A stretch of 64,000 nucleotides of DNA from Manduca sexta (lineage: Eukaryota; Arthropoda; Insecta; Lepidoptera; Sphingidae): positions 3,516,727 through 3,580,726 of the forward strand of contig NC_051123.1 in NCBI RefSeq assembly GCF_014839805.1, given 5' to 3'. Positions 45,245 to 58,500 of the stretch are shown piece by piece. Made by a program: the position numbers and the translations under genes. Below the pieces are notes generated by a model, which did no database searches, had not been told where the DNA came from, and worked only from the letters and a program-made list of their open reading frames with translations. Position 1 is the stretch's first letter. Every line of letters begins with the position of its first letter.

Positions 45245-45764
45245 TTTTTTTAAATAATATGCAATCTGTATTTTACTATTATTCATGATTTTATACTCAG
45301 TTAAGCTTTATTATAACTACTAGGGTTGGTACTAATTGATTGTTTATGGTAATAACCTTGTGAACTAATAACTATCTTGTTTATTATAGTTATGTAGTCT
45401 TGGTATCTTATGAATTAAGGTCAATTCTCAGAATTTATTTCTAGGTATAAATTATTACGGTATATTAATGTGGATAAACATAACAATATTATTTTCAATT
45501 TATTTATGGATACAGATCTGGGAATCCAGTGTAAACAAATTATAGGCAGACGTTAGATTTCATAAAATGAACCTAATAAATTTTTTTGTCACGTAAAACT
45601 GAAGTTGTGTGACGGGTTAAAAAAATCTTGCCCGACTTTTCTATAACATTCTTATTGAAGAAGAATATCGGCAACAGAATGTATATATTTTTTATTGTAT
45701 ATTTTTATATATAGGCACATATTTTTCAAAAATACTGGATTTTTCCATGTTCAAAATAACTCAG
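45245..45764. other. No feature recognised
   Basis: AT-rich; would be intronic if the exon at 45038 is real. Confidence 0.45.
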
Positions 45765-45935
45765 TCCCAGCTCGGAGTTAGGATGTTAGTTGTGTGATAC
45801 CGCGTGCCTGGAAAAGCTCATAAAGCCTTGGTCCTGCACCCGATCTTTCTCCGGTCATGTGGGATTGCCGTCTCACCAGACTGTGAAACAGAAGGAACAG
45901 AGAGTGCACCTGATGAGAGATTAATTCACGAGCAC
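45765..45935 (+). repeat. Repeat B copy
   Basis: AACTCAGTCCCAGCTCGGAG, AAGCCTTGGTCCTGCACCCG and GTGGGATTGCCGTCTCACCA are the plus-strand version of the copy at 44430. Confidence 0.75.
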
Positions 45936-45979
45936 AACGAAGTGACATCACTGTACCTTATAAATAAATAAAATAAATA

Positions 45980-46160
45980 AATGTAATGGGGACCAGGTAG
46001 TGTCCTCTGTCGAGGGATGATCACTCCTCACCAGTCATTATAATCATATCGGCCTGTTTGAACCTGGATTTACATTGTCTGATGAATGCGTACTTACGCC
46101 AATATGGCAGACTTATTTGGGGACTGTGGTCGCTATCAGGACGGATATAAATATCCTTTC
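45980..46160 (+). repeat. Repeat D, 5'-truncated
   Basis: ATGGGGACCAGGTAGTGTCC, CATATCGGCCTGTTTGAACC and TCGCTATCAGGACGGATATA. A (AAAT)n run at 45961-45980 precedes it. Confidence 0.72.
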
Positions 46161-46239
46161 ACCTCCAATGTTTAAATTTAAATCCAATCAGGTTCCCAAG
46201 CATTATTATATACCGAAAATTAATTCGTGTTGCTCGTCA

Positions 46240-46400
46240 AAGAAATAAAACTATTTCTCGGATTTTATCGTGGTTTTTTAGATTATAATTTTCCCTTGAC
46301 ATTTCGAAGACTGCAGCCTTCGTGGTTGCGGAAACTGAGATGTTGGTCAACTGAAAAGTCACTTACAATATCTACCTACATTTTGCAATGATATTAAATC
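46240..46400 (+). repeat. Repeat G copy
   Basis: AATAAAACTATTTCTCGGAT, GACATTTCGAAGACTGCAGC, CTTCGTGGTTGCGGAAACTG and CAATATCTACCTACATTTTG. Confidence 0.82.
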
Positions 46401-46667
46401 TTAATATTCCAAATTATCATCGTGTTGTTCAAATTATCGTTCTCAAAATGTATTTCGCACTCCTGGTTGGCGAGTAAACGTGAAAATTTTTGTTAGTCTG
46501 CTATTTGCGTTTTGAATCAGCGTAGTTCCGTCACGATACTTGGTCATTGCAACATGATCTGCGCTAGAGGATTGATCAAGAAGGATACTGTATTATAATA
46601 ATAGTGATATACTTCGTGTGATAAGGTAAAGATATATATTACTTGGTTTTGCTCTAGATTCTATACT

Positions 46668-46905
46668 GCCGCGGTGGCGTAGTTGCATTTTGTGCGTGGT
46701 ATGATATCGATCTGTGGTTTTGGATTCGGATCTTGAGTTAGGCAAAATTATACCTAATTTTTCTGCTCGATATCAGCCCGGAGTTTGGACTTGTGCCTGA
46801 TATGGCAGCAGGCTTGCCTCTATAACATAATAGGACGGAGTAGGCTTGGCGATAAATAAGTGCTCTGGTTGTAACCTCTGCCTACTCCCAAAGGGTTGAT
46901 GTGTG
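46668..46905 (+). repeat. SINE A, diverged
   Basis: Head TGCCGCGGTGGCGTAGTTGC, body ATATCAGCCCGGAGTTTGGA and terminal CTACTCCCAAAGGGTTGATG. The B-box has decayed to GGATTCGGATCTT. Confidence 0.83.
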
Positions 46906-48051
46906 TTTTTATTTTTTTTTTTATGATTTTCTCGTGTAAAAGGCCTTCACTAGAATATCTGGAAAGGTATCTCCACAATAAAAATACAAGATTTTTTTTG
47001 TATCAAAACATTATTCGTACTTGGAGTAAATAACAAAATTAAAAGGCCGCAAATGAATTTCAACTATGAAGTAATAAAGAGATTCTTTAAAATACATGAA
47101 CAATTGTTATTTTTTGATACAGGAAATAAAATGAGTGCATTTGAATGTTTAGGTGTAATTGTGTAAGTTGCTATGCCAATTGCTTGACCCAGGATTTGCA
47201 TTGGTATCGATTTTTTTAAACTTTACCTACGTTTGTTAGCCTGGCAAGGATTGGCTTATAAAACACAGCTGACTTTTGGGTAAGCGCTTTAGGCGCTCGC
47301 AACCCTTGAAAATTAAGCGACCATGCTGACGATAACCCACTAACGGGTTACGTACCTCGGCTCAGGACGGGCACTGGGAGAGGATGACCCAACCATTAGG
47401 GATAGTGGTATCGTATAGTTCATGCAACACAATATATTTGACTTATTTTTGTATAACATTTATAAAGTATGTACTTCGTATAAATTCTAAAACAGAAGAT
47501 ATCATTGAAATTTGGTGAAAAATCCACAAGTTATAAGCCATTGAAATTTGGTAGTAGGGGAGCGTGTCAAAAAACAGAAAAGAGACGGAATAGTTACAAA
47601 TGACGTCAGCAAACATTTCGATTCGTGCGAAAGAAAGAGATGGAGCGATATCCCCACTCCACGGCCACTTCTGCATGTAGTTCTCCATTGCTGCCTAACT
47701 TTTTTATCGAATTTTAATGTTTTCACCGAAGGATTTCTTTTTTGTAGTAATTGTTATTAGATATTAAAAATGCACAAAATCAAACATAGTCAAATAGTCT
47801 ATTACGGCGCTGAAGCAGGCTTAGTTAACTTCATATAAATCCTTCTTATGACAAAGCCTATGTACTTGACCCATAATAATACCATAGTTACATATAAAAT
47901 ACCAGTATATACAACACGTGTAATAATGCATATAAAGCGTTTCCAACAAGGCATATTTATTTGCATTAACAATTAATTTTAAATGCCTTCATCATGTGTC
48001 AATTACTTTTTTAAATCAAGGTTAAATGACTTGTAATTATTCTTGTAATTT
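46906..48051. other. No feature recognised
   Basis: About 1.1 kb. TGCGAAAGAAAGAGATGGAG at 47626 sits in a GC-richer patch (47500-47730) that may be another interspersed repeat. No gene supported. Confidence 0.4.
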
Positions 48052-48212
48052 ACTAGCTTTTGCCTGCGACTTGACCAGGATGGAAATGTCTGTCCAGGAT
48101 ATTTTACCGGGATAAATAGCCTATAGTATACAGGAATGTAGCTTACAATTAATAAAAAAAACAAAATCGATGTAGTAGTTCCTTAGATTAGCGCGTTTAG
48201 TATAGATAAGTC
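48052..48212 (-). mobile_element. Helitron/Lep1-like element (H)
   Basis: Reads inward from the CTAG end: ACTAGCTTTTGCCTGCGACT, GGGATAAATAGCCTATAGTA, CGATGTAGTAGTTCCTTAGA and TTAGCGCGTTTAGTATAG. Confidence 0.7.
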
Positions 48213-48224
48213 ATAAAGATATCT

Positions 48225-48380
48225 ATAATAATGAATCTATAAAGGAAATTAATCCCTATTTTCCTTGGTCACGCCATCACGCGTGAACGGCAGGACCGAT
48301 TTCACATTTTTTTTTGTTGTGTTTGTTATTATCAGGAGAAGGTTCTTATGGAAGAAAAAATTCAAAAAAATGCGCGGAAA
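48225..48380 (+). repeat. Short interspersed repeat fragment
   Basis: AATGAATCTATAAAGGAAAT, CACGCCATCACGCGTGAACG and GGACCGATTTCACATTTTTT are typical of the first part of H-type or RTE-derived short repeats. The far end is unclear. Confidence 0.4.
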
Positions 48381-48782
48381 ATTAGAAAATTTAAGAAAAC
48401 TTAACGAAAATAATTATTTTATATAACTGTCAATTGTTTGAAATAACTGTCGATGCTTGACAGAATGCGCGCTGCAAATTCATAGTTAAGACGGGACAAC
48501 GTCTGTCGGGTCAACTATTTTACTACACAATTATTCTTATACTTTATACATTATATTATTAAGGGATTATATTGAACTCATATTAACTTTTCTACACAAC
48601 TGATAAATTCTTTAAATAAATTTCCAAAATATTAAGACCCTCTCCCGAGCAAGCGGCCCTGAATATTCGGTCCATACATACGGCGTGCAGGTTATGGTGG
48701 GAATATGCAGATTAGCGAATAATGTCTTAAAAAAAAACAATTTTAGATCTTATTGAAAATTTTAAGTGGCAAAACATTCCTT
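48381..48782. other. No feature recognised
   Basis: AT-rich; nothing supported. Confidence 0.5.
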
Positions 48783-49035
48783 GACTGCCTCGGTGGCGTA
48801 GTTGTATTGCATGTCCGGTACAATAGCGCTCTGAGGTTCTGGGTTCGAATCCCGGGTCGGGAAAAGTGATATTTGGGTTTTTCTGCTCAGTATCAGCCCG
48901 GAGTCTGGAATTTGTGCCCGATATGGCGATAGGCTCGCCCCCTACCACATCATGGGACGGAACATACTTGGCGAAAAGTGGGTGCCCTAGTTGCGCCTCT
49001 GCATACCCCTTCGGAGATAAATGCGTGATGTTATG
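48783..49035 (+). repeat. SINE A, best-preserved copy
   Basis: Full element. It has A-box-like TGGCGTAGTTGTATTGC, B-box-like GGGTTCGAATCCCGGGTCGG, core ATCAGCCCGGAGTCTGGAAT and end CCCCTTCGGAGATAAATGC. The tRNA-like 5' 75 bp probably supplied the RNA polymerase III promoter. Anticodon-loop and acceptor pairing are not tRNA-like, so it is not a tRNA gene. Confidence 0.92.
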
Positions 49036-49074
49036 TATTTATTATGTATAAAATATTCCTTGTTAAATTGTCTT

Positions 49075-49308
49075 TTTTTTAATTGACCCTATTGCATCTG
49101 ATGGTTAGTGCACTGGGGTCCGATAGAATATCGAACGACGAGTGATGTTTACCTTATGGCAGTCGTCACAATTATGCCGGCCTGTTGGAACCGGATATAC
49201 ACAAGCTGATCCCAGAACGCGACACACTTACGTGGACCAATATGGCGGGTTTTAACACCTTGTGTACAGTGGTCGCTATCCGGGCGGATATAAAATATAT
49301 CCTACAAA
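49075..49308 (+). repeat. Repeat D, near full length
   Basis: CATCTGATGGTTAGTGCACT, CCGGCCTGTTGGAACCGGAT, GTGGTCGCTATCCGGGCGGA and TATAAAATATATCCTAC. It follows SINE A by about 40 bp. Confidence 0.85.
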
Positions 49309-49345
49309 TGACTATTATTTTTATTATAAAGCAGACATCATCACT

Positions 49346-49535
49346 ACATAGCATAAAACAAAGTCGCTTTCTCTGTCCCTATGTGTGCTTAAATCTTTAA
49401 AACTACGCAACGAATTTTGATGCGGTTTTTTTAGTAGATAGAGTGATTCAAGAGGAAGGTTTATATGTATAATAATAACATCCATTAAATAGTCAGCATT
49501 GCACCCGTGCGAAGCCGGGGCGGGTTGCTAGTTAA
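49346..49535 (+). mobile_element. H element, opposite orientation to the 29929 copy
   Basis: Reads CATAAAACAAAGTCGCTTTC through ACTACGCAACGAATTTTGAT to CCCGTGCGAAGCCGGGGCGG and GCTAG. It is the inverse of 29929-30237 with the terminal motif present once. Confidence 0.75.
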
Positions 49536-50559
49536 GTATATAATTATTTCAGCATCCAATATCCATTTAAAGATTTGAGGTCAGAGCCAGATCGTAAAAC
49601 CATCAAATCTATTCTGCAAAATGTCTTGTGAACAAAGTACGTGCTGGGTCCACATAGTCACGGTCATTGAAATAAGTGTCATATTTGCATAGCAAATATC
49701 CATCGCAAACGTTTGCTAGAAGTCATGACGGTCTTTACACGTGATGGTAAATAAGTCAATAGTGAATGGTCAAACATTGATGGCGTATCATAAACAGTAA
49801 TGAGAAGTAATAAATGCCTATTATCGTGGCTGCATTTGTCATTCATGATCATATAAGTATTTTTTTAAATCAGGAGGCATGCTATGTCTAAAAATAGTAG
49901 CTACCTATATTTCCTTATTTACGCAAATTTTCACAATATAACACGAAATTTATTTTAATAATATTTTAATGGGAGTTTGCAAACAATACCTCGTTATCTG
50001 TGTATATAAATAATACAAAATTAAAAGCTAACTAGCTGACTGATCAGTAAATTTAAAGCCGAAGTCAATAGGCTTAAAAAAGGTTAAAGTAGAGGATCAA
50101 ACTTTATATGAAACTCCTTAACAGATTTAAAGAAATCTTACATTTAGGAAACTTCCTTATCTTTCCATTCCAGGAATGTGCGTAAAGCAGGTGAATACGC
50201 GGCCACAAGCTAGCTTGAAACAAGTATACAGTTTATTAAGTCAATTACTTATCGTAGACATCCAGGTCGATTTCGGTGAACAATTTATTACAAGTCATTA
50301 GAGGCTTTGGCCTGGTAAAGTAGACAACGTGTTTTTTTTAGGAAATATTATTCACATATGGACACGCGACAAATAATCCGCTCTAAATGCGATACATCCA
50401 GTGATGACCACGATCCTCAGTCATGACGGACCGACTACAGAGAGAGAGAGAGATGGATTCGCGAACAAAATCTGAACATTTATACTGAACGAAAAAATTT
50501 CCTGTTTAACTCCCGACGCAAGGAATGTTTCAGGGATGATTTCGAGCAGCTATTAGTGC
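49536..50559. other. No feature recognised
   Basis: Contains an (AG)n run at 50434-50450. No exon or named repeat supported. Confidence 0.45.
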
Positions 50560-50755
50560 AACAAGATACCCCGGGGCCGTCCTATATGCGCTGAAGGCCA
50601 CCGCGGGTTTTGGTTGGTATGTCGGTGGTACACAGGGGTTAGGGACTAGGTCTAATGTTCGCTCGGATGATGTTATACTTTCGAGTGTCGACATTGGGTC
50701 GTAAGACCGGTGAAACTAACACAACCGCTCGACTTATCACCCCCCCCCCCCTCCT
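50560..50755 (+). repeat. Repeat J copy 2 with C12 tract
   Basis: GGCCACCGCGGGTTTTGGTT, GGGGTTAGGGACTAGGTCTA and GGGTCGTAAGACCGGTGAAA match 23395-23590. A run of 12 C at 50740-50751 closes it. Confidence 0.75.
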
Positions 50756-51259
50756 TACCTCCCAAGTGATAGGATTGTTAACGCACTTTTTACCTTTTTG
50801 TCCCGTGAAAATATTTATATCGGAAAAAGAAATTCACGTGACCATGGCCGCACGTAAGCTAATGTCTTATAGACACACATGTCAAGAGTGTTGACGCATA
50901 AACAATTTATTACAATTATGCCGACGTAAAAAAGACAATTAAAATATAATATGACGTTTGTCATATAATGAACATATTTCCTGGTAAATTTTAATTAAAA
51001 TGGAATCATTAAATCATTTTAAACCATTATTTTTTACACACATAATATCACCAAAATCAAAGTTTAAAAAGAAAAAAAAAACACACACACATACACAGTT
51101 AACAATATTGGGCATACAACAGATTTGTTGCATTACGTATGGTAGAAGGGATCCTTTTATGTAAATAAATTATAATGGCATTTATAACTGAATTAATTAA
51201 ATCTTTGACTGTACATATACAATAGATTATTTAAGATAATTTATTGAATAAATAAATTA
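50756..51259. other. No feature recognised
   Basis: AT-rich with an (AC)n-like ACACACACACATACACA stretch at 51081. No gene supported. Confidence 0.5.
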
Positions 51260-51445
51260 GTCACCGTACACAAGGTGTTAAAACCCACCATAGTTGCCCA
51301 TGTAAGTGTGTCGCGTTCCGGGATCATCCTGTGTATATCCCGTTCCAAAAGGCTGGCATACTTGTGTCAACTGTGGAGTCATCCCTCGTCAGTCGACATT
51401 CTATTGGACCCCTTCACTTACAATTAGGTGCAGTGAGGTCACATT
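51260..51445 (-). repeat. Repeat D, reverse orientation
   Basis: CACAAGGTGTTAAAACCCAC, GTGTCGCGTTCCGGGATCAT, TCGACATTCTATTGGACCCC and AGGTGCAGTGAGGTCAC. This is the only clearly minus-oriented D copy in the window. Confidence 0.83.
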
Positions 51446-51949
51446 TCCGTTCTCTTAATAATAGATTTAATTATAACAGCCAGAAGGTTTAAATTAGAAT
51501 AAAACATAGCAAGTCGCGAGCACAAATTGACAAACCAGATCTAAATGTGTTTCTTTAAACATAAAAATAGTCTCTAGTAATTCGTAGTACGTTTTTAGAA
51601 TAAAAAATAACATTAGAAATATAAATGTAGGGGAAATTGTCTATGCCAAGGCAAACACGTTATGTTACTCATTGTCAACAGTTAGAAACCTTGCATCGCT
51701 TTAATAAAACAAATTGCAGTGTATATTTAAGTTTGTCGTAACTTTAACGTGTGTGTAAGCGTTTATATTGTTGTTACTTCTTCACATTTTTCTTAATTTT
51801 ACTTAAACTTAGAACTCATGTTCGTTTTTACTGATTGTTGTTATTTAAGTGTAAATAATTGATATCAAAGTACATTAATTATTAATTTGATTGTTAGTAT
51901 CATTTTTTTCTCCCATGCTGAATTGTTACCCACCCTTCTTTAGCTTGTT
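51446..51949. other. No feature recognised
   Basis: AT-rich. If the CRAL-TRIO gene has an upstream non-coding exon, it may lie here, but I cannot pin one. Confidence 0.4.
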
Positions 51950-52070
51950 ATAAATATAAATCTCTTTATATATTAGATTGTCTGGAAGAGATTGTATAAT
52001 TGTATTATATAATCCATTTTTCTGTATGTGTTGTATTCAATAAAGTGTTTCATTCATTCATTCATTCATT
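51950..52070 (+). mobile_element. LINE 3' end (O) with (CATT)n tail
   Basis: ATTGTCTGGAAGAGATTGTA, TCTGTATGTGTTGTATTCAA then ATAAAGTGTTTCATTCATTC and five CATT units at 52050-52069. This 4-bp tandem tail is characteristic of some non-LTR elements. Confidence 0.65.
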
Positions 52071-52370
52071 ATAATCAAAGTATTGCCTTTGTAATAATTC
52101 TTGACTTTCTCGACATTAATTTACCATCATACATCTATCAAAGCAAAAGTTCTGGATAAAATTTTCGTCGCGCAATTAAAAATGCCAGTTTTCAATACAA
52201 AAAGTGCAATATTATCTGATTAAAACAATAATTGACCAGCATTTGTATCCGTCACATAACTAGTTGACTTAAATTCTACAAGTTACATTTCTGCTTACAT
52301 CAGCAGTCATATCAAAGCCTTGAATATTTTAGTGTCATTTTGAAGAATTATATCATATTTTTTTTGGTTC

Positions 52371-52561
52371 CAGATACATAGAAAAATCAAGTATGGAGAG
52401 ACCGCCACACCATCCTTTAGTGATCGTCACCGAAGACGATATAAAAGCAATTCGGGAAATATACAACATTGGTGATGAAAATAAAATTAACGAAAGCTTG
52501 AACGCCATCCAAGAATGGATCCAAAAGGAAGAACATTTAGTAGAAGCTAGTAAATATTTAA
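52371..52561 (+). CDS. CRAL-TRIO gene, exon 1 (first coding)
   Basis: Acceptor TTTTTTTTGGTTCCAG precedes 52374. The ATG at 52393 is the first in frame and starts MERPPHHPLVIVTEDDIKA. The exon encodes 56 residues plus one base and ends at GTAAGT (52562). Confidence 0.9.
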
Positions 52562-55500
52562 GTAAGTATTTATATTTTATTTTTAAAGCATAAAATTTTC
52601 GAAGCCGTGATTGCCTAGTTGGGTGTGGAAAGGACTGCTGAGACAAAGGTCCACAAGTTCAAAACCCAAGGGCACACATGTCTGACTTTTTATAGCTTGC
52701 TTTTGCGATGAAGGAAACCATCTTGAGGAAACCTGCATATCTATGTAAAATTCTTTAAGAATTTTGACGGTGTGTGAAGTCTACCAATCCGCATTAGGCC
52801 AGCGTGGTTGACTAAGGTCTAATCCCTCTCACTAGTATAGGAAACCTGTTCCCAGCAGTGGTAAAATATATAATACAGGCCTGATATTATTACTATTAAG
52901 AAATTTTAACAATATGAGTTCTGGGGCCATAGCCAAGTTGCCTTTCGACAATTGTTAACCTAACGTTATGTATGAGTGATAAATCCGAACGATGGACTTG
53001 TCGTTAGGTTATGCCATTTCTATACATTTTATCTTCTTTATACTGGCGTCAATGATTGCAGAGAGCTATCTTGGTTCGGTCTCACTATTATCAAGCAAAA
53101 ATAAAATCACGCCTTTATCCCAAAAAGTGTAGGTGAGGGAGCAACTAGGACACTCACTTTTCGGCATATGAATTCCGACCCATGATGTGATAGGATGCTT
53201 GCTTATCGCCATATCAGGAACAAATTCCAGACTGCGAGTAGACTAATTAGCTGACTTTGAATTAGAACTCGAGACCTCAGAGCGGTGTTTTGTCCATATT
53301 ATAATCCTTTTGCTGAAAACTGTATTACTGACAGCGTGTTTGAGGTTGGCACAGTTCACATACGATTTTTCTTCACGATACACTTCCTTTCCGTCGGGAT
53401 ACTTTGTGGCATTCCCGACTACGTTTTTAGTGTACCTATCATATACATTATATCAGATTTGTGTTCTTATAGGACTGATAGAGAGACTTTCCCTGCCCTC
53501 AGACTCACCACTACAACTCCTGTAAGACAGGATTAGCAGTGGCACGCATTTTATGACATTCTTATAGGGCTAGGAAAAAAAGATTCGCTGAACGTATATC
53601 TTATGATAAAGAATGCTATATCATGTCCAAAATCAAATCAAATAAATAATCTAGTAGCCCTACCTGGGAATTGAACCAAAAGTCCACCAATGACAAAGAC
53701 AGTTCAACAAAGCGATAATTGACCGTAATTATAGAAGCAGTTAAGCACTTTACATGCCAGAACAACAACATTAAGGCAATGAGAGATCATAAACCTTGAA
53801 CCAATTTAGTGTTTCCTAAATTGTGCTTTTGGCATTGTGTAGAATGGTAATTTTTATCCCGTGAAACTGAATAGCGCCCTAGGGATAAATATCATCACAA
53901 CGCGAAGCAGGGACGACATTACCTCATGTTACATAAACATGTCACATTTCGGCAAGGTCTAATCCGTTGTTGTTGGGGAGCAAGTCCTTTTGACTTGTAT
54001 TATTATAAAGATTACTTTAGAGAAACACTTTCATGTCGATGAAAGAAATCTTTAAATTGAATTAGATAAAGTCAAATGCTATAGCAAAAAAAAACAAATC
54101 CTGCGACTTTTATTAAGTCATCTGTCCACCTCGTGGGTGGACGTTCGACGTTACGCTTGCCACTTCGTGCCAGAAGCCCAGTCGTAGGAGGTTGCTGTAT
54201 GCGGGCCGCTTCCAATAGATCGATCTGGAAATCTCTGGGGGAGGTCCATGTTCAGTGGACGACATTCTGCGACTGATGATGATTAACCAAATTAGTGTTT
54301 TGTCTTTTTGACTCTAAAATTATTAGAAGTAAGGGAGAAAATGGCTAAATAGTGATTTATAGTTAAAACACTGACGGTCAAAATTTATTGCTTTTTATGT
54401 TTTTATATTAGGATAAATTGCAAAAGGGAAAGTTAGTAACATAAAAACAAACACTTGTGTCAAAACGGAAAACCAAACGAATAATGGTCAATTTGTTACA
54501 ATGTTAATCGATAGTTCCATTTAATTTACAAACGGGAATTCAGAGCTTAGTAAAATAAAGTGAGTAAATTCATACGTGCTTTGAATGAAATGCGATCTGA
54601 TTGCAATTTAGGGATTTGACAATCACTGGAAACAGGATTAAAATATCTTGATTTATTCACTGGTGGTAGGTCTCTAATATGTAGTAGGGTAGGTACCAGA
54701 GCCTATTTCTGCCGCCATGCAGTGTGTAGTCTTTGTTGTGTTCCTACTTGCAAAAAATTGTAGCCAGTGTAACTACTGGACATAATAAGACTTAACATCT
54801 CATGTCTCAGGATGGCGAGCGCAGTGTAATACCAAACAATACTTTGTAATACAAGGTGTTGGATGGTGTGCCTACTGTTCATGAGCGGTCGTATCGCTAC
54901 CATCAGGCGAATGGCAAGCTCTTAATAATAAACAGTATGATATATCTTCTTCTTACTAAATATTTCTTTTTAGGTCGAAGAAATCTTGAAAGGGTACTGT
55001 TAATAGCAAAGGGATCAGTTGAAGAAACAAAGAGAAGAATAGAGAGGTTGCTTACTGCCCGTGGTATGATACCTGAATTATGTTTAAACAAAACATTGGA
55101 AGAATTTGAAGATATTTGGGATGCGGTGTAAGTATAACAAACTTTATGAAAAACATGGAATTTGAACAACTGTTTACTTTGTGTCCTAAACATATATTAG
55201 GTATCTTATTTGACGAACAACGAAACAAAATGTCGACAAATGTCTACTTAATTATCAATTATATAAACGTTCACGTGAATTCGTTTTTCCGGGGTAAATA
55301 TTTTCCTGGAATAAAAAGCCTATCACATTCATGAGTAATGTGGCTTCCTATTAGTGAAAAAAAATCCAAACCAATTTAGTAGTTCCTGAGATTAGCGCAA
55401 ACAAACGAACTCTTTGTCTTTATATATTAGTATAAATTATATTTGGTGCGGATGAAAAGGACAAAGGATATATTGCTCGTTTCATAGGTTATTTCCACGA

Positions 55501-58500
55501 CTTCTATCCAAACGTAATCAGCGGTTACTTACATTACTTCTAAGAAACAATTCGCGTTTCTAATACTAACAAGATAATTAGCAACTCGAAAATTTTCAGG
55601 AACTACGTCCCACTTCCAAAACTGAATCCTACTGATCGAACAAGAGTTATGGTGACACAATTTTCAGAGCAACATATGGATAAATTTACTATATTATCTT
55701 ATTTGAGATACAACTTTTTGGTAAGTCGCTTTTTTTTTATCGGCATAGATCCTAGGTTTTTGAGGCGTATACATGTGGAATCACAACTCCATATTCGAAT
55801 TAATTATAAGTAATTATAACAATATCAGACCTGTATTATATACTGTCCCACTGCTAGGCACGGGACTCCTCTACAACTGAGAGAGATTAGGTCTCAGTCA
55901 ACAACGCTAACTTAGTGCGAATAGATAGACTTTACACACCCTCGAAATTCCTATAGAGAACTTTGCAGGTTTCCTTACGATTTTTTCCTTCACCGTTAAA
56001 ACAAGCGATAAGTCACAAAGAATATACACATGATTTTAGAGAATTCAGAGGTGTGTGCCCTTGGTTTTTGAACCTGCAGACATTGGTCTCAGCAGTCCGT
56101 TCTACAACCAACTAGGCTATCGCAGCTCGCCTATATTCGTATTAGCTATCATCATTATCTTAAACTTCTTAGATGGTATTAAACACGATGAGATGTCCTA
56201 TAATTAGCTGTATAATTACAGGTTGGAGAATACAGAATAAACTTCGACTACACGCCAGCAGAAAGATTTATTTTAGATCTAAAGAATGTGCACATAGGTC
56301 ATCTTAGCAAACTAAATCCGATCGTTATGAAGAAAGCAGAGGTTTTGTGTTCGGTAAGTTATATTTGAATTTATCTTAATTTGTTACTTACTAACAGCCT
56401 TTTTAATAATGGATTCTAATCTCAATCTTCAATCCGATGCCGAGAATGAACCAATCAAAATAACTCATTTGTGAACATGTCAAAAACTTTGTTCTGATTG
56501 GTCAATTTTTGATTATTGAAAACAGTTAAGACGTTCATTGCTGGACAGGATAGAAGTTTGTAGCTCGCCTATGTTGTTACTACAGTGGCTGTAAATTATA
56601 ATGGTTGCTATTAGAGATGATAAAAATCTCAAACCATTGGCGGCCGTAGACACAATTATATCCGCCCGTTGAAATTGGAAATTAGATAAAAAAAATATTT
56701 TCTTTCCCATGTGCTAATCCAGGACATGGTCTCACTGTAGGTCAAATTTCATTCAGATCCATTCTATTGTTTCTATGTTTTAAAACATTCAAACATTTTT
56801 ACAAATGTATAAACTTAGTAAGATATGATTAAATTCTACTTTTCAGTTTCACATAATGTTATATTAAAACAAATTCCAAATTTCTACATAATTTTACAGG
56901 AAGGCATCGGAACAAAAATCAAAGGTATACACATACTAAACGCTCCAGCGTACATTGACAAGTTCGTATACCTTCTGAAGCAAGCTCTCAGAGAGAAAGT
57001 AGCTAACAGAGTCCACGTACATGATACTTACGAGGACTTACACAAACACATACCTAAAGAGATACTTCCGAAGGACTTTGGAGGCGATGAAATGTCGTGT
57101 GATAAACTAAATGGTAAGTAAAAAACTTGGTATCATGTTCAAATAGAGAAAAAAGTAACTCCTAGTTTTCTTAACGTTGTGTTAAAATTAATATTTGTGT
57201 ACCTTGAATTTTTGTATATCTTAAACTAAGTACTAATTGCCAATACCAATTAATTGAGTAGAATACATAAAATAAATTACTAACATAATTGTTATTCTAA
57301 TTAAAATAATGTTAGGTTGTTCCATGTTTACGAATAAAACATTATAAATAATTTTTAAGTAGTAATTTTGTTCATAATTACGTTTAATGATTAAAATATT
57401 ATTTTGTCATTGTTGTTTATGAGCTAACTCGGTAAATGTCAAATTAAAGTTTAGCTAAATTCAAGGCAAAATTTTAACAAAATAACTTTACTCGTGTGTT
57501 TTCATTTCGAGGTACTACTAGACTTTGCTCCCGGCTTCGTCCGCGTGAGGGGGTTTTCCGGGATAAAATGTAGCTTATAACCTTCCCAAGGTCTTAAACT
57601 ATCTTAATACTAAATTTCATAAAAATCCGTTCAGTAGATTTTGAAAAAATCGATAACATACATACAAACGGAAAATGGGACTTCGCTTTATAATATGTAT
57701 AGATAAATGTTACTCCACATCAAGTTTTTATCACAGCTTTACACGATCTATAGCTCGCTTGCTTCTCAATTAGTCTTATACAAGACAGATGGATGTTTAA
57801 GCCACCGTGCTATCTAGCAGCTAAAGCTAGAATTTTCGTCTCGGATCGACGTATCAAGTCAGCTTATTACGGCCGAGTAAATCTGGCTCCCAGCCAAATA
57901 TACACTCGATACTGATAGTCAATTAATTCAATAGTTAATACTTAGTATCCCCAATATTTAGGGGAATAATAGTTATTTCGTGAAGTAACATTGCATCGTA
58001 ATGGCTAAAGGGTTTTGGGATGTAAAACATTGTAGAAACGCAGTTTATGGAAATAGGTTAATGGCTTGACAGTCAATATTAGGCCAAAAGAGAGTAGATG
58101 ATTAAAATTTTTAAATAACTGCCAAGTAGCAGTATGTCGTCACTGTTGTTCGGGTTTGAAGAACATTGTAGCCAGCGTAACTACGGGACATAATAAGACT
58201 TGACATCTCATGTATCAGGATAGCGAGCGCAGTGGAATACCAAACAATACCTTGTTATTGAAGGTGTAGGATGGCGTTTCCACTGTTTATGGGCGGTCGT
58301 ATCGCTTACCATCAGACGAATTCTCGTCATTAAAAGCAATAAAAAAAATAAAGATTTTTATGCTTTATGTTATGTCCCTATAAAATAGGTATATAAAATA
58401 TTCTATATTTTAATTTGGACATGGTTACCAACTCACAAGATAATTTAAGTAGTCTTGCAATGTGATGAAAACAATGTTAGGAATTAATTTAATTGTTTTT

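Noticed and set aside
48783..48860. Apparent tRNA gene (A- and B-box sequences)
   Set aside because: It is the head of SINE A. The cloverleaf arms do not pair properly and the same head recurs in several other copies with the same downstream body.
45038..52561. Joining the exon at 45038 to the CRAL-TRIO gene as its first exon
   Set aside because: Splicing 45191 to the acceptor at 52373 produces an immediate in-frame stop before the CRAL-TRIO ATG.
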